A DNA stretch of 64,000 bases from Mycobacterium sp. 852014-52450_SCH5900713 (GCF_001667075.1 NZ_LZIL01000078.1:310001-374000); one strand, 5' to 3'. Shown: positions 33,204-42,812, counted from the first letter of the stretch. Made by a program: numbers and translations. Notes: generated by a model from the letters alone, not told the origin.

Positions 33204-34256
33204 ATGACAGTTGAGGGCAACCGCCCATCTGGACGGCCACGTGGTGAAGCCCCGGACCGCAACCTGGCCCTGGAACTGGTCCGGGTGACCGAGGCCGGCG
33301 CCATGGCGGCCGGCCGCTGGGTGGGCCGCGGCGACAAAGAGGGCGGCGACGGCGCGGCAGTCGACGCGATGCGCGAACTGGTCAACACGGTGTCGATGCG
33401 CGGCGTGGTGGTCATCGGCGAGGGCGAGAAGGACCATGCGCCGATGCTCTACAACGGCGAGGAGGTCGGCAACGGCGACGGCCCGGAGTGCGACTTCGCC
33501 GTGGATCCGATCGACGGCACCACGTTGATGAGCAAGGGCATGCCCAACGCCATCTCGGTCCTGGCGGTCGCCGACCGCGGCGCGATGTTCGACCCGTCGG
33601 CGGTGTTCTACATGAACAAGATCGCCGTCGGGCCCGAGGCCGCCAACGTGCTCGACATCACCGCCCCGATCGCCGAGAACATCAAGGCCGTGGCCAAGGT
33701 GAAAGCGCTGTCGGTACGCGACATGACCGTGTGCATCCTGGACCGGCCCCGGCACGCCCAGCTGATCGAGGACGTGCGGCTGACCGGTGCCCGCATCCGG
33801 CTGATCACCGACGGCGACGTCGCCGGCGCCATCTCGGCCTGCCGGCCGCACTCGGGCACCGACATGCTGGCCGGGATCGGCGGCACGCCCGAGGGGATCA
33901 TCGCCGCCGCCGCGATCCGGTGTATGGGCGGCGCCATCCAGGCGCAGCTGGCACCCAAGGACGACGAGGAACGCCAGAAGGCGATCGACGCCGGCCACGA
34001 CGTCGATCGGGTGCTGACCACCGAGGACCTGGTGTCCGGCGAGAACGTCTTCTTCTGCGCCACCGGGGTCACCAACGGCGACCTGCTCAGCGGCGTGCAG
34101 TACTACCCCGGCGGCTGCACCACGCAGTCGATCGTGATGCGGTCGAAGTCGGGCACTGTCCGAATGATCGAGGCCTATCACCGGCTCTCGAAGCTCAACG
34201 AGTACTCCGCGATCGACTTCACCGGCGACAGCACCGCCGCCTATCCCCTGCCCTGA
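33204..34256 (+). CDS. glpX: Fructose-1,6-bisphosphatase class II
   Basis: 350 residues from ATG 33204. RNLALELVRVTEAGAMAAGRWVGRGDKEGGDGAAVDAMR, then IGEGEKDHAPMLYNGE and the metal motif DFAVDPIDGTTLMSKG are diagnostic of GlpX. In mycobacteria this is the main gluconeogenic FBPase. The frame is open upstream to 32991 but overlaps the DUF4245 gene and is not coding. Followed by fumC after 25 bases on the same strand. Confidence 0.95.
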   Translation: MTVEGNRPSGRPRGEAPDRNLALELVRVTEAGAMAAGRWVGRGDKEGGDGAAVDAMRELVNTVSMRGVVVIGEGEKDHAPMLYNGEEVGNGDGPECDFAVDPIDGTTLMSKGMPNAISVLAVADRGAMFDPSAVFYMNKIAVGPEAANVLDITAPIAENIKAVAKVKALSVRDMTVCILDRPRHAQLIEDVRLTGARIRLITDGDVAGAISACRPHSGTDMLAGIGGTPEGIIAAAAIRCMGGAIQAQLAPKDDEERQKAIDAGHDVDRVLTTEDLVSGENVFFCATGVTNGDLLSGVQYYPGGCTTQSIVMRSKSGTVRMIEAYHRLSKLNEYSAIDFTGDSTAAYPLP

Positions 34257-34281
34257 CCGACACCAGCGAGGACTGCTACCT

Positions 34282-35694
34282 ATGGCCGATAGCGCCACCG
34301 ATACCGAATACCGCATCGAACACGACACCATGGGCGAGGTCCGGGTACCCGCAAAGGCGTTGTGGCGCGCACAAACCCAGCGCGCCGTGGAGAACTTTCC
34401 CATCTCGGGCCGGGGCCTGGAGCGCACCCAGATCCGCGCCCTGGGCCTGCTGAAGGGCGCGTGCGCGCAGGTCAACAAGGACCTCGGGTTGCTGGCACCG
34501 GAGAAGGCGGACGCCATCATCGCCGCGGCCGCCGAAATCGCCGACGGCCAACACGACGACCAGTTCCCCATCGACGTCTTCCAGACCGGGTCGGGCACCA
34601 GCTCCAACATGAACACCAACGAGGTGATCGCGAGCATCGCCGCGGCCAACGGTGTCACGGTGCACCCCAACGACGACGTGAACATGTCGCAGTCGTCCAA
34701 CGACACCTTCCCGACCGCCACCCACATCGCGGCGACCGAGGCCGCGGTGCGTCACCTGATCCCGGCGCTCGAGGTGTTGCACGAAGCGCTGGAGAGCAAG
34801 GCCCGCGAATGGCACACCGTGGTCAAGTCGGGCCGCACCCATCTGATGGACGCCGTTCCGGTGACCCTCGGCCAGGAATTCAGCGGCTACGCCCGCCAGA
34901 TCGAGGCGGGGATCGAGCGGGTGCGCGCCACGCTGCCACGGCTGGGCGAGCTGGCGATCGGCGGGACCGCGGTCGGCACCGGCCTCAACGCCCCCGACGG
35001 CTTCGGAGCCCGGGTGGTAGAGACGCTGATCGCGTCCACCGGGCTGAACGAATTGCGCACGGCCGCCAACTCTTTCGAAGCTCAGGCGGCGCGCGACGGT
35101 TTGGTCGAGGCCTCCGGCGCCCTGCGCACCATCGCGGTGTCGCTGACCAAGATCGCCAACGACATCCGCTGGATGGGGTCGGGCCCACTGACCGGCCTGG
35201 CGGAGATCCAGCTGCCGGACCTGCAGCCGGGTAGCTCGATCATGCCGGGCAAGGTGAATCCCGTTCTGCCGGAAGCAGTTACGCAGGTAGCCGCCCAGGT
35301 GATCGGCAATGACGCCGCGGTGGCCGTCGGCGGCTTGTCCGGCGCGTTCGAACTGAACGTCTACATCCCGATGATGGCCCGCAACATCCTCGAGTCGTTC
35401 AAGCTGCTGACCAACGTGTCGAGGCTGTTCGCGGACCGGTGCATCACCGGCCTGGTCGCCAACGTCGACCACCTTCGGGAGCTGGCCGAATCGTCGCCGT
35501 CGATCGTGACGCCGCTCAACTCGGCGATCGGCTACGAGGAGGCCGCCGCGGTGGCCAAGCAGGCCCTCAAGGAACGCAAGACGATTCGCCAGACCGTGAT
35601 CGACCGCGGCCTGATCGGCGAGAAGCTCTCGGAAGAAGAACTGGACCGCCGCCTGGATGTCTTGGCGATGGCCAAGGTCAAGCCGGCGAAGTAG
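34282..35694 (+). CDS. fumC: Fumarate hydratase class II
   Basis: 470 residues. TGSGTSSNMNTNEV, SQSSNDTFPTA, KSGRTHLMDAVPVTLGQEF and the flexible-loop signature GSSIMPGKVNPVLPEA with the catalytic Ser. Iron-independent fumarase of the TCA cycle, reversible hydration of fumarate to malate. In the glpX-fumC-membrane protein run, with 15 bases to the next gene. Confidence 0.95.
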   Translation: MADSATDTEYRIEHDTMGEVRVPAKALWRAQTQRAVENFPISGRGLERTQIRALGLLKGACAQVNKDLGLLAPEKADAIIAAAAEIADGQHDDQFPIDVFQTGSGTSSNMNTNEVIASIAAANGVTVHPNDDVNMSQSSNDTFPTATHIAATEAAVRHLIPALEVLHEALESKAREWHTVVKSGRTHLMDAVPVTLGQEFSGYARQIEAGIERVRATLPRLGELAIGGTAVGTGLNAPDGFGARVVETLIASTGLNELRTAANSFEAQAARDGLVEASGALRTIAVSLTKIANDIRWMGSGPLTGLAEIQLPDLQPGSSIMPGKVNPVLPEAVTQVAAQVIGNDAAVAVGGLSGAFELNVYIPMMARNILESFKLLTNVSRLFADRCITGLVANVDHLRELAESSPSIVTPLNSAIGYEEAAAVAKQALKERKTIRQTVIDRGLIGEKLSEEELDRRLDVLAMAKVKPAK

Positions 35695-35709
35695 GCGGGT
35701 GGTGCAGCG

Positions 35710-36621
35710 ATGACGACTCCTCCCGGCGGCCCCTACGGCCAGGGGCCTTACGGAAATCCGTATGGGCAGCAACCCTATTGGGGCGGCCAGCCCCAGGGCG
35801 GCCCGCAACCGTACCCGCCGACCGGCCCTTACCAGTATCCGCCCCAGGCGTATCCGCAAGCGGGACAGCCGTTCCCGCCCGGAGCGTACCCACCCGGGCC
35901 CCCACCCGGGGGCCCGGGCTCGAAGCTGCCCTGGCTGATCGTCGGGGGCCTCGTCATCCTGGCCGTCATCGCGCTGGTGGCCACCCTGGTCGTGATGCGC
36001 GGCGGCAGCCACGGCAAGTCCCCGGCCGCCGGGCCGTCGTCGACCAGCAGCACGACCAGCCAACCGAAGGGTCAGCAGACCGCCACCGACTGCACCCCGA
36101 ACGTGTCCGGCGGTGAGATACCGCGGACGGACTCGATCGCCGCCGGCAAGCTCTCGTTCCCGGCCAGCGCGGTGCCGCCCAACTGGACGGTGTTCTCCGA
36201 CGACCAGAACCCGAACCTGATCGGCGCCGTGGGTGTCGCCCAGGAAGTGCCCGGGGCCAGTCAGTGGATGATGACGGCGGAGGTCGGCGTCAGCAACCTC
36301 GTCTCCAGCATGGACGTCACCGCCCAGGCGTCGAAGTTGTTGCAGTGCATCGCCAACGGGCCCGGATACGCGAACGCGTCGCCCACCTTGGGACCGACCA
36401 AGACGTCGTCGATCACCGTTGACGGGACCAAGGCCGCCCGCGCCGACGGCGACGTCACGATCGCCGACCGCACCCGCAACGTCAAAGGCGACTCCGTCAG
36501 CGTCATCGCCGTCGACACCAAACCGGTCACCGTGTTCGTGGGCAGCACACCCATCGGTGATAGCGCTTCCGCGGACATCATCGGGCGGATCATCGCCGCG
36601 CTGAAGGTCGCGAAGTCCTGA
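35710..36621 (+). CDS. Pro/Gly/Tyr-rich membrane-anchored protein
   Basis: 303 residues. Residues 1-72 are low-complexity PYGQGPYGNPYGQQPYW and YPPQAYPQ repeats, then one helix LPWLIVGGLVILAVIALVATLVV (~74-96), a Ser/Thr linker and an extracytoplasmic domain with two cysteines (DCTPNVSG, LLQCIANG) likely disulfide linked. The C-terminal domain recalls DUF5642/lipoprotein-like mycobacterial folds but I cannot name it. From memory Rv1097c. Convergent with the following cyclase gene. Confidence 0.8.
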   Translation: MTTPPGGPYGQGPYGNPYGQQPYWGGQPQGGPQPYPPTGPYQYPPQAYPQAGQPFPPGAYPPGPPPGGPGSKLPWLIVGGLVILAVIALVATLVVMRGGSHGKSPAAGPSSTSSTTSQPKGQQTATDCTPNVSGGEIPRTDSIAAGKLSFPASAVPPNWTVFSDDQNPNLIGAVGVAQEVPGASQWMMTAEVGVSNLVSSMDVTAQASKLLQCIANGPGYANASPTLGPTKTSSITVDGTKAARADGDVTIADRTRNVKGDSVSVIAVDTKPVTVFVGSTPIGDSASADIIGRIIAALKVAKS

Positions 36622-36631
36622 CGCGGCCCGA

Positions 36632-38179
36632 CTAGGCCGGCGCGGAGACGTGGGTGGCTTCGGATCGCCCCCGCAGAACGGTGGAATAGCACTCGGCCCA
36701 ATGCGTTGCCTCGGTCTGGTCCGCCCGCTCGATGGCCGCCGCCGCGCACAGGATCCGCCGGTCGGCGGTCTTGGCGAGGTCCGCCAGCCGCGCGGCCTCG
36801 TTGACCGCGTCGCCGATCACCGTGTACTCGTACCGGTTTTCGGCGCCGATGTTGCCGGCGAAGACGCGGCCCGCCGAGACGCCGATGCCGAAATCGACCG
36901 GTAGCCGACGCAGTTGGGTGCCCAGGGCGCGGGCGGTCGCGAGCGCGGCCGACGCCGGCTCGCTGGTCGCCAACGGTGCCCCGAAGACGGCAAGCGCGGC
37001 ATCCCCGGCGAATTTGTTGATCAGCCCGTGGTGTTCGTCGACGGCATCGACGACGATGCAGAAGAAATCGTTGAGGACTTCGGCGACCTCTTGCGGGGGA
37101 CGGCTTTCCGCCAGCTGCGTCGAGCCCACCAGGTCGATGTAGAGCACCGCCGCCTCGACCACGTCCCCCGACAGCGATGCACCCTCGTCGATGGCGCGCT
37201 GGGCGACGTCCGCCCCGACGTGGCGCCCGAATAGGTCGCGCAACCGGTCGCGCTCGGCCAACCCGGCCACCATGCGATTGAAACCCGTTTGCAGACGGCC
37301 GATTTGCGAGCGCTCATACGCCCCGACGTAGGTCCCGATGCGGCCGTGTTCGACCTCCGCCATGGCGTCGACCACCTCGCCGAGCGGGTCGGAAATGGAC
37401 CGTGACGTCAAGATCATGGTCGGCAGCCCGAGCACCAATGCGGCCAGGGACACCACGAGGATCGGAACATCCAGCGACGCGGACTTCTCGATCAGCCACC
37501 CGTACGAACGAAGGACAACCAGAGTTGCGATCACCCCGATGGGGAAGGCGCTGCACAAAAACCACAGCAGGACCAGTCGCGCGTACACGCCGGGCACTGC
37601 CAGCCGCGGCTCGCAGCCGAGCGTGGCGGCGCGCATGATGGGGCGCAGGACGCGCTGCGCGAGCAGCATCGCCGTGCCGGCGGCGGCCGGCCCGCCGAGC
37701 AGCACACCGAGCGCGATGGGCAGCAGCAGCTGCGCCCCGCCGTCCAGGTTCAGCAACATGAAGATGCCGCCGCTGACAGCCCACGCCCCGAACAGGATCG
37801 CGGACTGGCGGCCGGGCAGCTTCATCGCGGCCTCGCGCTGCTCCTGGTTGGGTTCGGCCCCGGCCGCGTACCAGCGCAGCGTCGGGGCCGCGCTCAGCAT
37901 CGCGGCCGCCGCGACGCCGACGATGCCCAACAACACGAGCACCAACACCGCCGCGGTGTTGGCCTTCGCGAAGTCGGCGTTGGCTCCGACCGACGTGTGG
38001 CCCCGCAGTGGAACCAAGATGGCGGCCGCTTCGATGACGGCCAGAAAGTAGGACAGGGCGAGGTCGACCCCGTATTGAATCGCCAACCGGCGGGCGGACT
38101 TTCGTTGCCCCACCGACGCTCGCGGCCGGCAATTCCGAAGCCGCGCGGCCGTGTGGGCCCACAAGCTGATGCTAGGCAC
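36632..38179 (-). CDS. Membrane adenylate cyclase with HAMP domain (Rv1318c/Rv3645 type)
   Basis: 515 residues from GTG 38179, which overlaps the preceding deacetylase stop by eight bases; sequence before that is shadow. Six membrane helices in the N-terminal ~270 residues, a HAMP segment SRSISDPLGEVVDAMAEVEHGRIGTYV, then the class III catalytic domain: metal Asp in VLYIDLVGSTQLAE, NKFAGDAALAVFG with Lys and second Asp, and YTVIGDAVNEAARL with Asn/Arg. This six-helix-HAMP-cyclase layout is the mycobacterial Rv1318c/1319c/1320c/3645 type. Appears catalytically complete. Confidence 0.88.
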   Translation of the reverse strand: MPSISLWAHTAARLRNCRPRASVGQRKSARRLAIQYGVDLALSYFLAVIEAAAILVPLRGHTSVGANADFAKANTAAVLVLVLLGIVGVAAAAMLSAAPTLRWYAAGAEPNQEQREAAMKLPGRQSAILFGAWAVSGGIFMLLNLDGGAQLLLPIALGVLLGGPAAAGTAMLLAQRVLRPIMRAATLGCEPRLAVPGVYARLVLLWFLCSAFPIGVIATLVVLRSYGWLIEKSASLDVPILVVSLAALVLGLPTMILTSRSISDPLGEVVDAMAEVEHGRIGTYVGAYERSQIGRLQTGFNRMVAGLAERDRLRDLFGRHVGADVAQRAIDEGASLSGDVVEAAVLYIDLVGSTQLAESRPPQEVAEVLNDFFCIVVDAVDEHHGLINKFAGDAALAVFGAPLATSEPASAALATARALGTQLRRLPVDFGIGVSAGRVFAGNIGAENRYEYTVIGDAVNEAARLADLAKTADRRILCAAAAIERADQTEATHWAECYSTVLRGRSEATHVSAPA

Positions 38180-39047
38180 CGTTGTTGGGGCCCCCCGAGT
38201 TCTGGCCCGGGATGTCGGTGATCGGGAAGTTGGGCATCGGCTTGGGCGAGGACGTGCTCGGCAGCGGCGGGATATCACCGGGCGGGATGTCGTGGAGTTC
38301 GTTCACCGGCGGCCCGTTCTCGCGGCTGCCATAGCTGCTCCCCGGCGCCCGCGGGCCCAGCAGTTCACTGACCGTCACCATCCGGTAGCCATTGGCCTTG
38401 AGCACCGGGATGAACTGGTAGACCAAGTCGACGGTGCTCGAGTAGGTGTCATGGAACAACACCACCGAACCCGGCTTGATGTACGTCATCAGCATGTACC
38501 GCGTCGCCGCCGTGTTCGAGTCGTTCGCCCAGTCGAAAGGAATGACATCCCAAAGGATTTCGGCGAGCCCGAACCGGCCCGCCGTCTGGCGCACGGCATC
38601 GTTGGACAGCCCCCCGGCGGGGCGATACAGGTTGGGGGTCCGGCCGGTGGCGGCGGCGATCGCGTCGTTGGCCTTGGAAAACTGAGGGGCGATGTCTTCG
38701 GGAGGGATCGTCACCATGTTGGGGTGTTCCCAGGTGTGGTTGCCGATCTCCATCCCAGCGTCGGCGACCTGCTTGGCCCCCGCGGGGTTCGCGGCCACCT
38801 TGTTGCCGATCTCGAAGAACGTGGCCTTCGCGTCGTTGTCCTTCAGGATCTGCAGCAGCCGGCCGTCGAATGGGCTGGGTCCGTCGTCGAACGTCAGCGC
38901 GACACACTTGACCACCGAGCAACTGAGATTGTCGGCGCGCGTCACGTGGCCGGTCAGACCCCCGATCACCAGCACCGCAACCGCCGCGACGACACCGACA
39001 ACCGTGCGCCAATAGCGCCAGGCTTGGCTGTCGGGTCTTTTCGGCAC
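38172..39047 (-). CDS. Polysaccharide deacetylase (NodB domain), membrane anchored
   Basis: 291 residues. N-terminal anchor VVGVVAAVAVLVIGGLTG (~17-34), then the NodB domain: TFDDGP with catalytic Asp54/metal Asp55, HTWEHP giving metal His104 and His108, RPAGG (Arg142), and LFHDTY with His199. Pro/Ser-rich C-terminal tail. Zn-dependent de-N-acetylation of cell-wall sugars outside the membrane; from memory Rv1096, reported to deacetylate peptidoglycan. 41 bases after phoH2 and overlapping the downstream cyclase. Confidence 0.9.
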   Translation of the reverse strand: MPKRPDSQAWRYWRTVVGVVAAVAVLVIGGLTGHVTRADNLSCSVVKCVALTFDDGPSPFDGRLLQILKDNDAKATFFEIGNKVAANPAGAKQVADAGMEIGNHTWEHPNMVTIPPEDIAPQFSKANDAIAAATGRTPNLYRPAGGLSNDAVRQTAGRFGLAEILWDVIPFDWANDSNTAATRYMLMTYIKPGSVVLFHDTYSSTVDLVYQFIPVLKANGYRMVTVSELLGPRAPGSSYGSRENGPPVNELHDIPPGDIPPLPSTSSPKPMPNFPITDIPGQNSGGPNNGA

Positions 39048-39088
39048 CGTCGCAGTTTAACGAACGGCTGGCCAGGCGAAATGCGCCG

Positions 39089-40390
39089 TCACTGCGGTCC
39101 GGCGATCTCCTCGAGCATCTCGGTGACCAGCGCGGCAATCGGCGATCGCTCGCTGCGCAACAGCGTGATGTGGGCGAACAGCGGGTGGCCTTTGAGCTTC
39201 TCGATCACCGCGGCGACCCCGTCGTGCCGGCCTACCCGCAGGTTGTCCCGCTGGGCGATGTCGTGCGTCAGCACCACCCGCGACCCGGCTCCCAGCCTGG
39301 ACAGCACCGTTAGCAAGACGTTGCGTTCCAGCGACTGGGCCTCGTCGACGATGACGAACGAGTCGTGCAATGACCGGCCGCGGATGTGGGTCAGCGGCAG
39401 CACCTCGAGCATGCCCCGGGAGAGCACCTCTTCGAGCACGGCCGGGCTGGCCAGTCCCTCGAGCGTGTCGAAGACGGCCTGCGCCCAGGGGCCCATCTTC
39501 TCGCTCTCGCTGCCGGGCAGGTAGCCCAGCTCCTGTCCGCCCACGGCGTAGAGCGGCCGGAAGACCACCACCTTGCGCTGGGTCCGCCGTTCCAGGACAG
39601 CCTCCAGGCCCGCGCACAACGCCAGCGCCGACTTGCCGGTGCCGGCTTTTCCGCCCAGCGATACGATGCCCACCGACTCGTCGAGCAGCAGGTCGAGGGC
39701 CACCCTCTGTTCGGCGGACCGGCCGCGCAGGCCGAATGCCTCGCGATCGCCGCGAACCAGCTGCACGCGTTTGTCCGCATTGACCCGGCCCAGCGCGTGC
39801 GAGCTGCCGCCAAGCAGTCGAATGCCGGTGTGGCAGGGCAGGTCTCGCGCTTCGGTCAGATCGATCTCACCCTCGGCGAACAGCGCGTCGATGTCCTCGG
39901 CGGCGGTCTCGACCTCGCGCATCCCCGACCATCCGGAGGCCACCACGTCTTGAGCGTGATACTCGTCGGCGGCCAGCCCGACCGCGGCGGCCTTGACGCG
40001 AAGCGGAATATCCTTGCTGACCAACGTAACTCGCTTGCCTTCGGCGGCGAGGTTGGCGGCGCAGCTCAAAATACGGCAGTCGTTGTTGTCGCTGCGGAAA
40101 CCGGCGGGTAGCACAGCGGGGTCGGTGTGGTTGAGCTCGACGTGAAGCGTACCGCCTTGTGCCCCAACGGGAATGGGCTGATCAAGCCGGCCATGCAGAA
40201 GCCGGAGATCGTCGAACAGGCGCAACGCCTGACGGGCGAACCAACCCAGCTCGTGATGATGCCGTTTGGCCTCGAGTTCGCTGATCACCACCAGCGGAAC
40301 CACCACCTCGTGCTCGGCGAACCGGCTGCACGCCCAGGGGTCGGACAGCAGCACGGAGGTGTCGATCACGTAGGTCCGGATTTCGGTCAC
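39089..40390 (-). CDS. phoH2: PhoH2: PIN-domain RNase fused to PhoH ATPase/helicase
   Basis: 433 residues from GTG 40390 with GAGGAG at good spacing. N-terminal PIN domain (TYVIDTSVLLSDPWA, acidic residues in VISELEAKRHHHELGW and GFRSDNNDCRILSC) and C-terminal PhoH ATPase with Walker A LGGKAGTGKSALAL and Walker B-type FVIVDEAQSLERNVL. Known mycobacterial PhoH2 unwinds and cleaves RNA and is paired with a small PhoAT antitoxin-like gene. The frame is open to 41152 but that part is a shadow of desA2. Confidence 0.93.
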   Translation of the reverse strand: MTEIRTYVIDTSVLLSDPWACSRFAEHEVVVPLVVISELEAKRHHHELGWFARQALRLFDDLRLLHGRLDQPIPVGAQGGTLHVELNHTDPAVLPAGFRSDNNDCRILSCAANLAAEGKRVTLVSKDIPLRVKAAAVGLAADEYHAQDVVASGWSGMREVETAAEDIDALFAEGEIDLTEARDLPCHTGIRLLGGSSHALGRVNADKRVQLVRGDREAFGLRGRSAEQRVALDLLLDESVGIVSLGGKAGTGKSALALCAGLEAVLERRTQRKVVVFRPLYAVGGQELGYLPGSESEKMGPWAQAVFDTLEGLASPAVLEEVLSRGMLEVLPLTHIRGRSLHDSFVIVDEAQSLERNVLLTVLSRLGAGSRVVLTHDIAQRDNLRVGRHDGVAAVIEKLKGHPLFAHITLLRSERSPIAALVTEMLEEIAGPQ

Positions 40391-40457
40391 GTAGCGCTCC
40401 TCGAGCGGGATGAGCCCGCGCGGACCCGCACAGGCATGTCGGCGGGAACTGCGACAC
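40182..40457 (-). CDS. Candidate PhoAT small protein overlapping phoH2
   Basis: 91-codon GTG frame that starts 67 bases before phoH2 and overlaps its first ~209 bases in another frame. Position fits the PhoAT antitoxin described upstream of phoH2 in mycobacteria, but the sequence (Arg/Ala-rich) also looks like an ordinary shadow in GC-rich DNA. Confidence 0.25.
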   Translation of the reverse strand: MSQFPPTCLCGSARAHPARGALRDRNPDLRDRHLRAAVRPLGVQPVRRARGGGSAGGDQRTRGQTASSRAGLVRPSGVAPVRRSPASAWPA

Positions 40458-40605
40458 CAGGACCGGGGCCGGTCCTTCCGTTGTGTTGACGGGAGGTGCC
40501 GCCCTGGCAGCTGAGCATGACGCTGACCATCGAGATCGACGCTACTCTCGTCGCCGCTTTGCAGCAGCGCAGGCGCGCCGACGACGGGCGCCGCGCGAAG
40601 ATCGC

Positions 40606-41433
40606 CTAGGCGATGACGAACTGCTTGAGGGCGGGCTCGTCGGCCACACCCCATGCGGTGATGCGATCCGAGATCGCCTGCCGCAGCTGCTGTTGGTCGA
40701 AGATGCCCGCGTCGGCGACGTTGCGCAGCTTGTCCCGATAGGAGTCGATGTCGGCGCCGGGCACCTGCAGATCGGCCGCCCGGGCCGCGATGGCCGCGAT
40801 CGTCTCGTCGCGGGCGTAGGACAGGCAGTGCTCGACCAGGTTGGAGAAGAACAGTTCGTGGCGGCGCTCGTCGCGCGCGATCCGGTCGATGAGCCCGGCC
40901 AGGATGGGCTCCTCGAGCTTGGCCGCCAGGTTCTCGCAGAACACGGCGTGCGTGCGCTCGGTGAACGCCATGTACACCAGGGTCTCCACTTGCGAGTAGG
41001 TGTCGGCGCGGTAGCCCTTCATGACGTACTGGACCCGCGCCTCCTCGTTGGCGGTCGGGTCGACCTCGCGGGTCACCACCAGATACTCGCGCAGCGCGAT
41101 GGCGTGCAGGTGCTCCTCGGCGGTCCATCGGCCCAACCAGCGGCCCCACCAATCTTCGAGGATGAAGTGCTCGACGAGCTCGCGGTGATGCCCGGCGAGG
41201 TTGTCCTTGAGCAGCAGCAGGATCTCGCAGGCGTCCGTGTACTCCCGGGGCAGCGTCGCATCGGACGGGTCCCAGTCACGTCCGCCGAGGAACGCGAAGT
41301 TCTCGCCCCGGTCGAACGGCACGTAGTCGTGAGCGAACCAGAGTTCCTCGGTGTTCAGGTGCCGGTCCATGTTGGCTTCGCACACCGGCTCGAGTTCCAG
41401 GGTCAGCGCGTTAGCGACAGGTTTCTGTGCCAT
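40606..41433 (-). CDS. desA2: Acyl-ACP desaturase-like protein DesA2
   Basis: 275 residues, start MAQKPVANALTLELEP, which matches the M. tuberculosis length as I recall. Di-iron ligands of the acyl-ACP desaturase family: Glu in DACEILLLLKDNLAGHH, EEHLH in RWTAEEHLHAIALREYL, Glu in QVETLVYMAFTE and the second ExxH in ARDERRHELFFSNL. Essential in mycobacteria and linked to mycolate biosynthesis. Follows glyA with ~98 bases between. I used ATG 41433; eight further codons upstream lack a ribosome site. Confidence 0.93.
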   Translation of the reverse strand: MAQKPVANALTLELEPVCEANMDRHLNTEELWFAHDYVPFDRGENFAFLGGRDWDPSDATLPREYTDACEILLLLKDNLAGHHRELVEHFILEDWWGRWLGRWTAEEHLHAIALREYLVVTREVDPTANEEARVQYVMKGYRADTYSQVETLVYMAFTERTHAVFCENLAAKLEEPILAGLIDRIARDERRHELFFSNLVEHCLSYARDETIAAIAARAADLQVPGADIDSYRDKLRNVADAGIFDQQQLRQAISDRITAWGVADEPALKQFVIA

Positions 41434-41531
41434 GCGGTTACTGTAACTCGCGTACACAGGTTCGTGAAATCACCTAACCCGTGTCGCGCCAACTGGTGAC
41501 TTTGGTCCTTTCGCCGGTCCTTTCGCCGCGC

Positions 41532-42812
41532 CTAGCGGTCGACCAGCGTCCACTCCTCGAGACCCTCGTACAGCGGAAAGTCCCTGGCCAGGCGCGTCAC
41601 CCGCTGCCGCAGAGCGGACAGGTCCGCCCCGCTGCCCGCCGCCAACGCGGTGGCGATGACGTCGGCAACCTCGGTGAACTCCGCGTCCCCGAATCCGCGG
41701 GTCGCCAGCGCGGGCGTGCCCACCCGCAGGCCGGATGTCACCATCGGCGGGCGCGGGTCGTTGGGGACCGCGTTGCGGTTGACGGTGATGCCGATCTCGT
41801 GGAGCAGGTCCTCGGCGGCCTGGCCGTCCAGCGGCGAGTTGCGCAGGTCCACCAGCACCAGGTGGACGTCGGTGCCGCCGCTGACCACCGACACACCGGC
41901 CTTGGTGACGTCGGGGGCCGTCAGCCGGTCGGCGATGATGCGGGCACCGGACAGGGTGCGCTGCTGACGGTCGGCGAACTCGGGAGTGCCCGCGATCTTG
42001 AGCGCGACGGCCTTGCCGGCGATGACGTGCATCAGCGGTCCGCCCTGCTGGCCGGGGAACACCGCGGAGTTCACGGACTTGGCGTACTCCTGCTTGCCCA
42101 GGATCAGGCCGGAACGCGGGCCGCCGAGCGTCTTGTGCACGGTCGTGGACACCACGTCCGCGTGCGGTACCGGCGACGGGTGCAGTCCCACGGCGACCAG
42201 GCCCGCGAAGTGCGCCATGTCCACCCACAGCTTGGCGTCGACCTCGTCGGCGATCGAGCGGAACGCCGCGAAGTCCAGAATCCGCGGGTAGGCCGACCAG
42301 CCGGCGATGATGACCTTGGGCCGGAACTCGAGGGCCTTGGCCCGCACCGCGTCCATGTCCACCAGGTGCGTCGTCGGATCCACACCGTAGAAGCCGGTTT
42401 CGTAGAGCTTGCCGGAGAAGTTGAGCTTCATCCCGTGCGTCAGGTGCCCGCCGTTGGCGAGGTCGAGGCCCAGCAGCCGCTCCCCCGGCGTCATCAGCGC
42501 CTGCAGCACGGCGGCGTTGGCCTGCGCTCCCGAATGCGGCTGCACATTGGCGAAGTCGGCGCCGAAGAGCGCCTTCGCCCGATCGCGGGCGATGTTCTCC
42601 ACGACGTCGACGTACTCGCAGCCGCCGTAGTAGCGCCTGCCCGGCAGGCCCTCGGCGTATTTGTTCGTCAGCACGCTGCCCTGGGCCTGCAGTACCGACC
42701 GCGGCACGAAGTTCTCCGAGGCGATCATCTCCAGGGTGTCGCGCTGACGGCCCAGCTCTTTACCGAGCAGCTCGGCGATCTCGGGGTCGACCTCGCCCAG
42801 CGCGGCGGACAT
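41532..42812 (-). CDS. glyA: Serine hydroxymethyltransferase
   Basis: 426 residues from ATG 42812, the family length. IASENFVPRSVLQAQGSVLTNKYAEGLPGRRYYGG, PHSGAQANAAV, and STTVHKTLGGPRSGL with the PLP lysine. Interconverts serine and glycine with tetrahydrofolate, main one-carbon source. An upstream in-frame GTG (42851) would add 13 Ala/Ser-rich residues; neither has a good ribosome site. Divergent from coaA. Confidence 0.95.
   Translation of the reverse strand: MSAALGEVDPEIAELLGKELGRQRDTLEMIASENFVPRSVLQAQGSVLTNKYAEGLPGRRYYGGCEYVDVVENIARDRAKALFGADFANVQPHSGAQANAAVLQALMTPGERLLGLDLANGGHLTHGMKLNFSGKLYETGFYGVDPTTHLVDMDAVRAKALEFRPKVIIAGWSAYPRILDFAAFRSIADEVDAKLWVDMAHFAGLVAVGLHPSPVPHADVVSTTVHKTLGGPRSGLILGKQEYAKSVNSAVFPGQQGGPLMHVIAGKAVALKIAGTPEFADRQQRTLSGARIIADRLTAPDVTKAGVSVVSGGTDVHLVLVDLRNSPLDGQAAEDLLHEIGITVNRNAVPNDPRPPMVTSGLRVGTPALATRGFGDAEFTEVADVIATALAAGSGADLSALRQRVTRLARDFPLYEGLEEWTLVDR

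Noticed and set aside
32433..34727. 764-codon minus-strand open frame
   Set aside because: Antisense to glpX and the start of fumC, low-complexity Arg/Asp/Gly composition and no domain; a GC-bias shadow.
34276..36063. 595-codon minus-strand open frame
   Set aside because: Mirror of fumC, repetitive Arg/Gly/His composition, no recognisable motif.
41500..41530. Direct repeat of a 12-base GGTCCTTTCGCC unit after glyA
   Set aside because: Only two copies and inside the glyA-desA2 gap; may be incidental and I could not assign a role.
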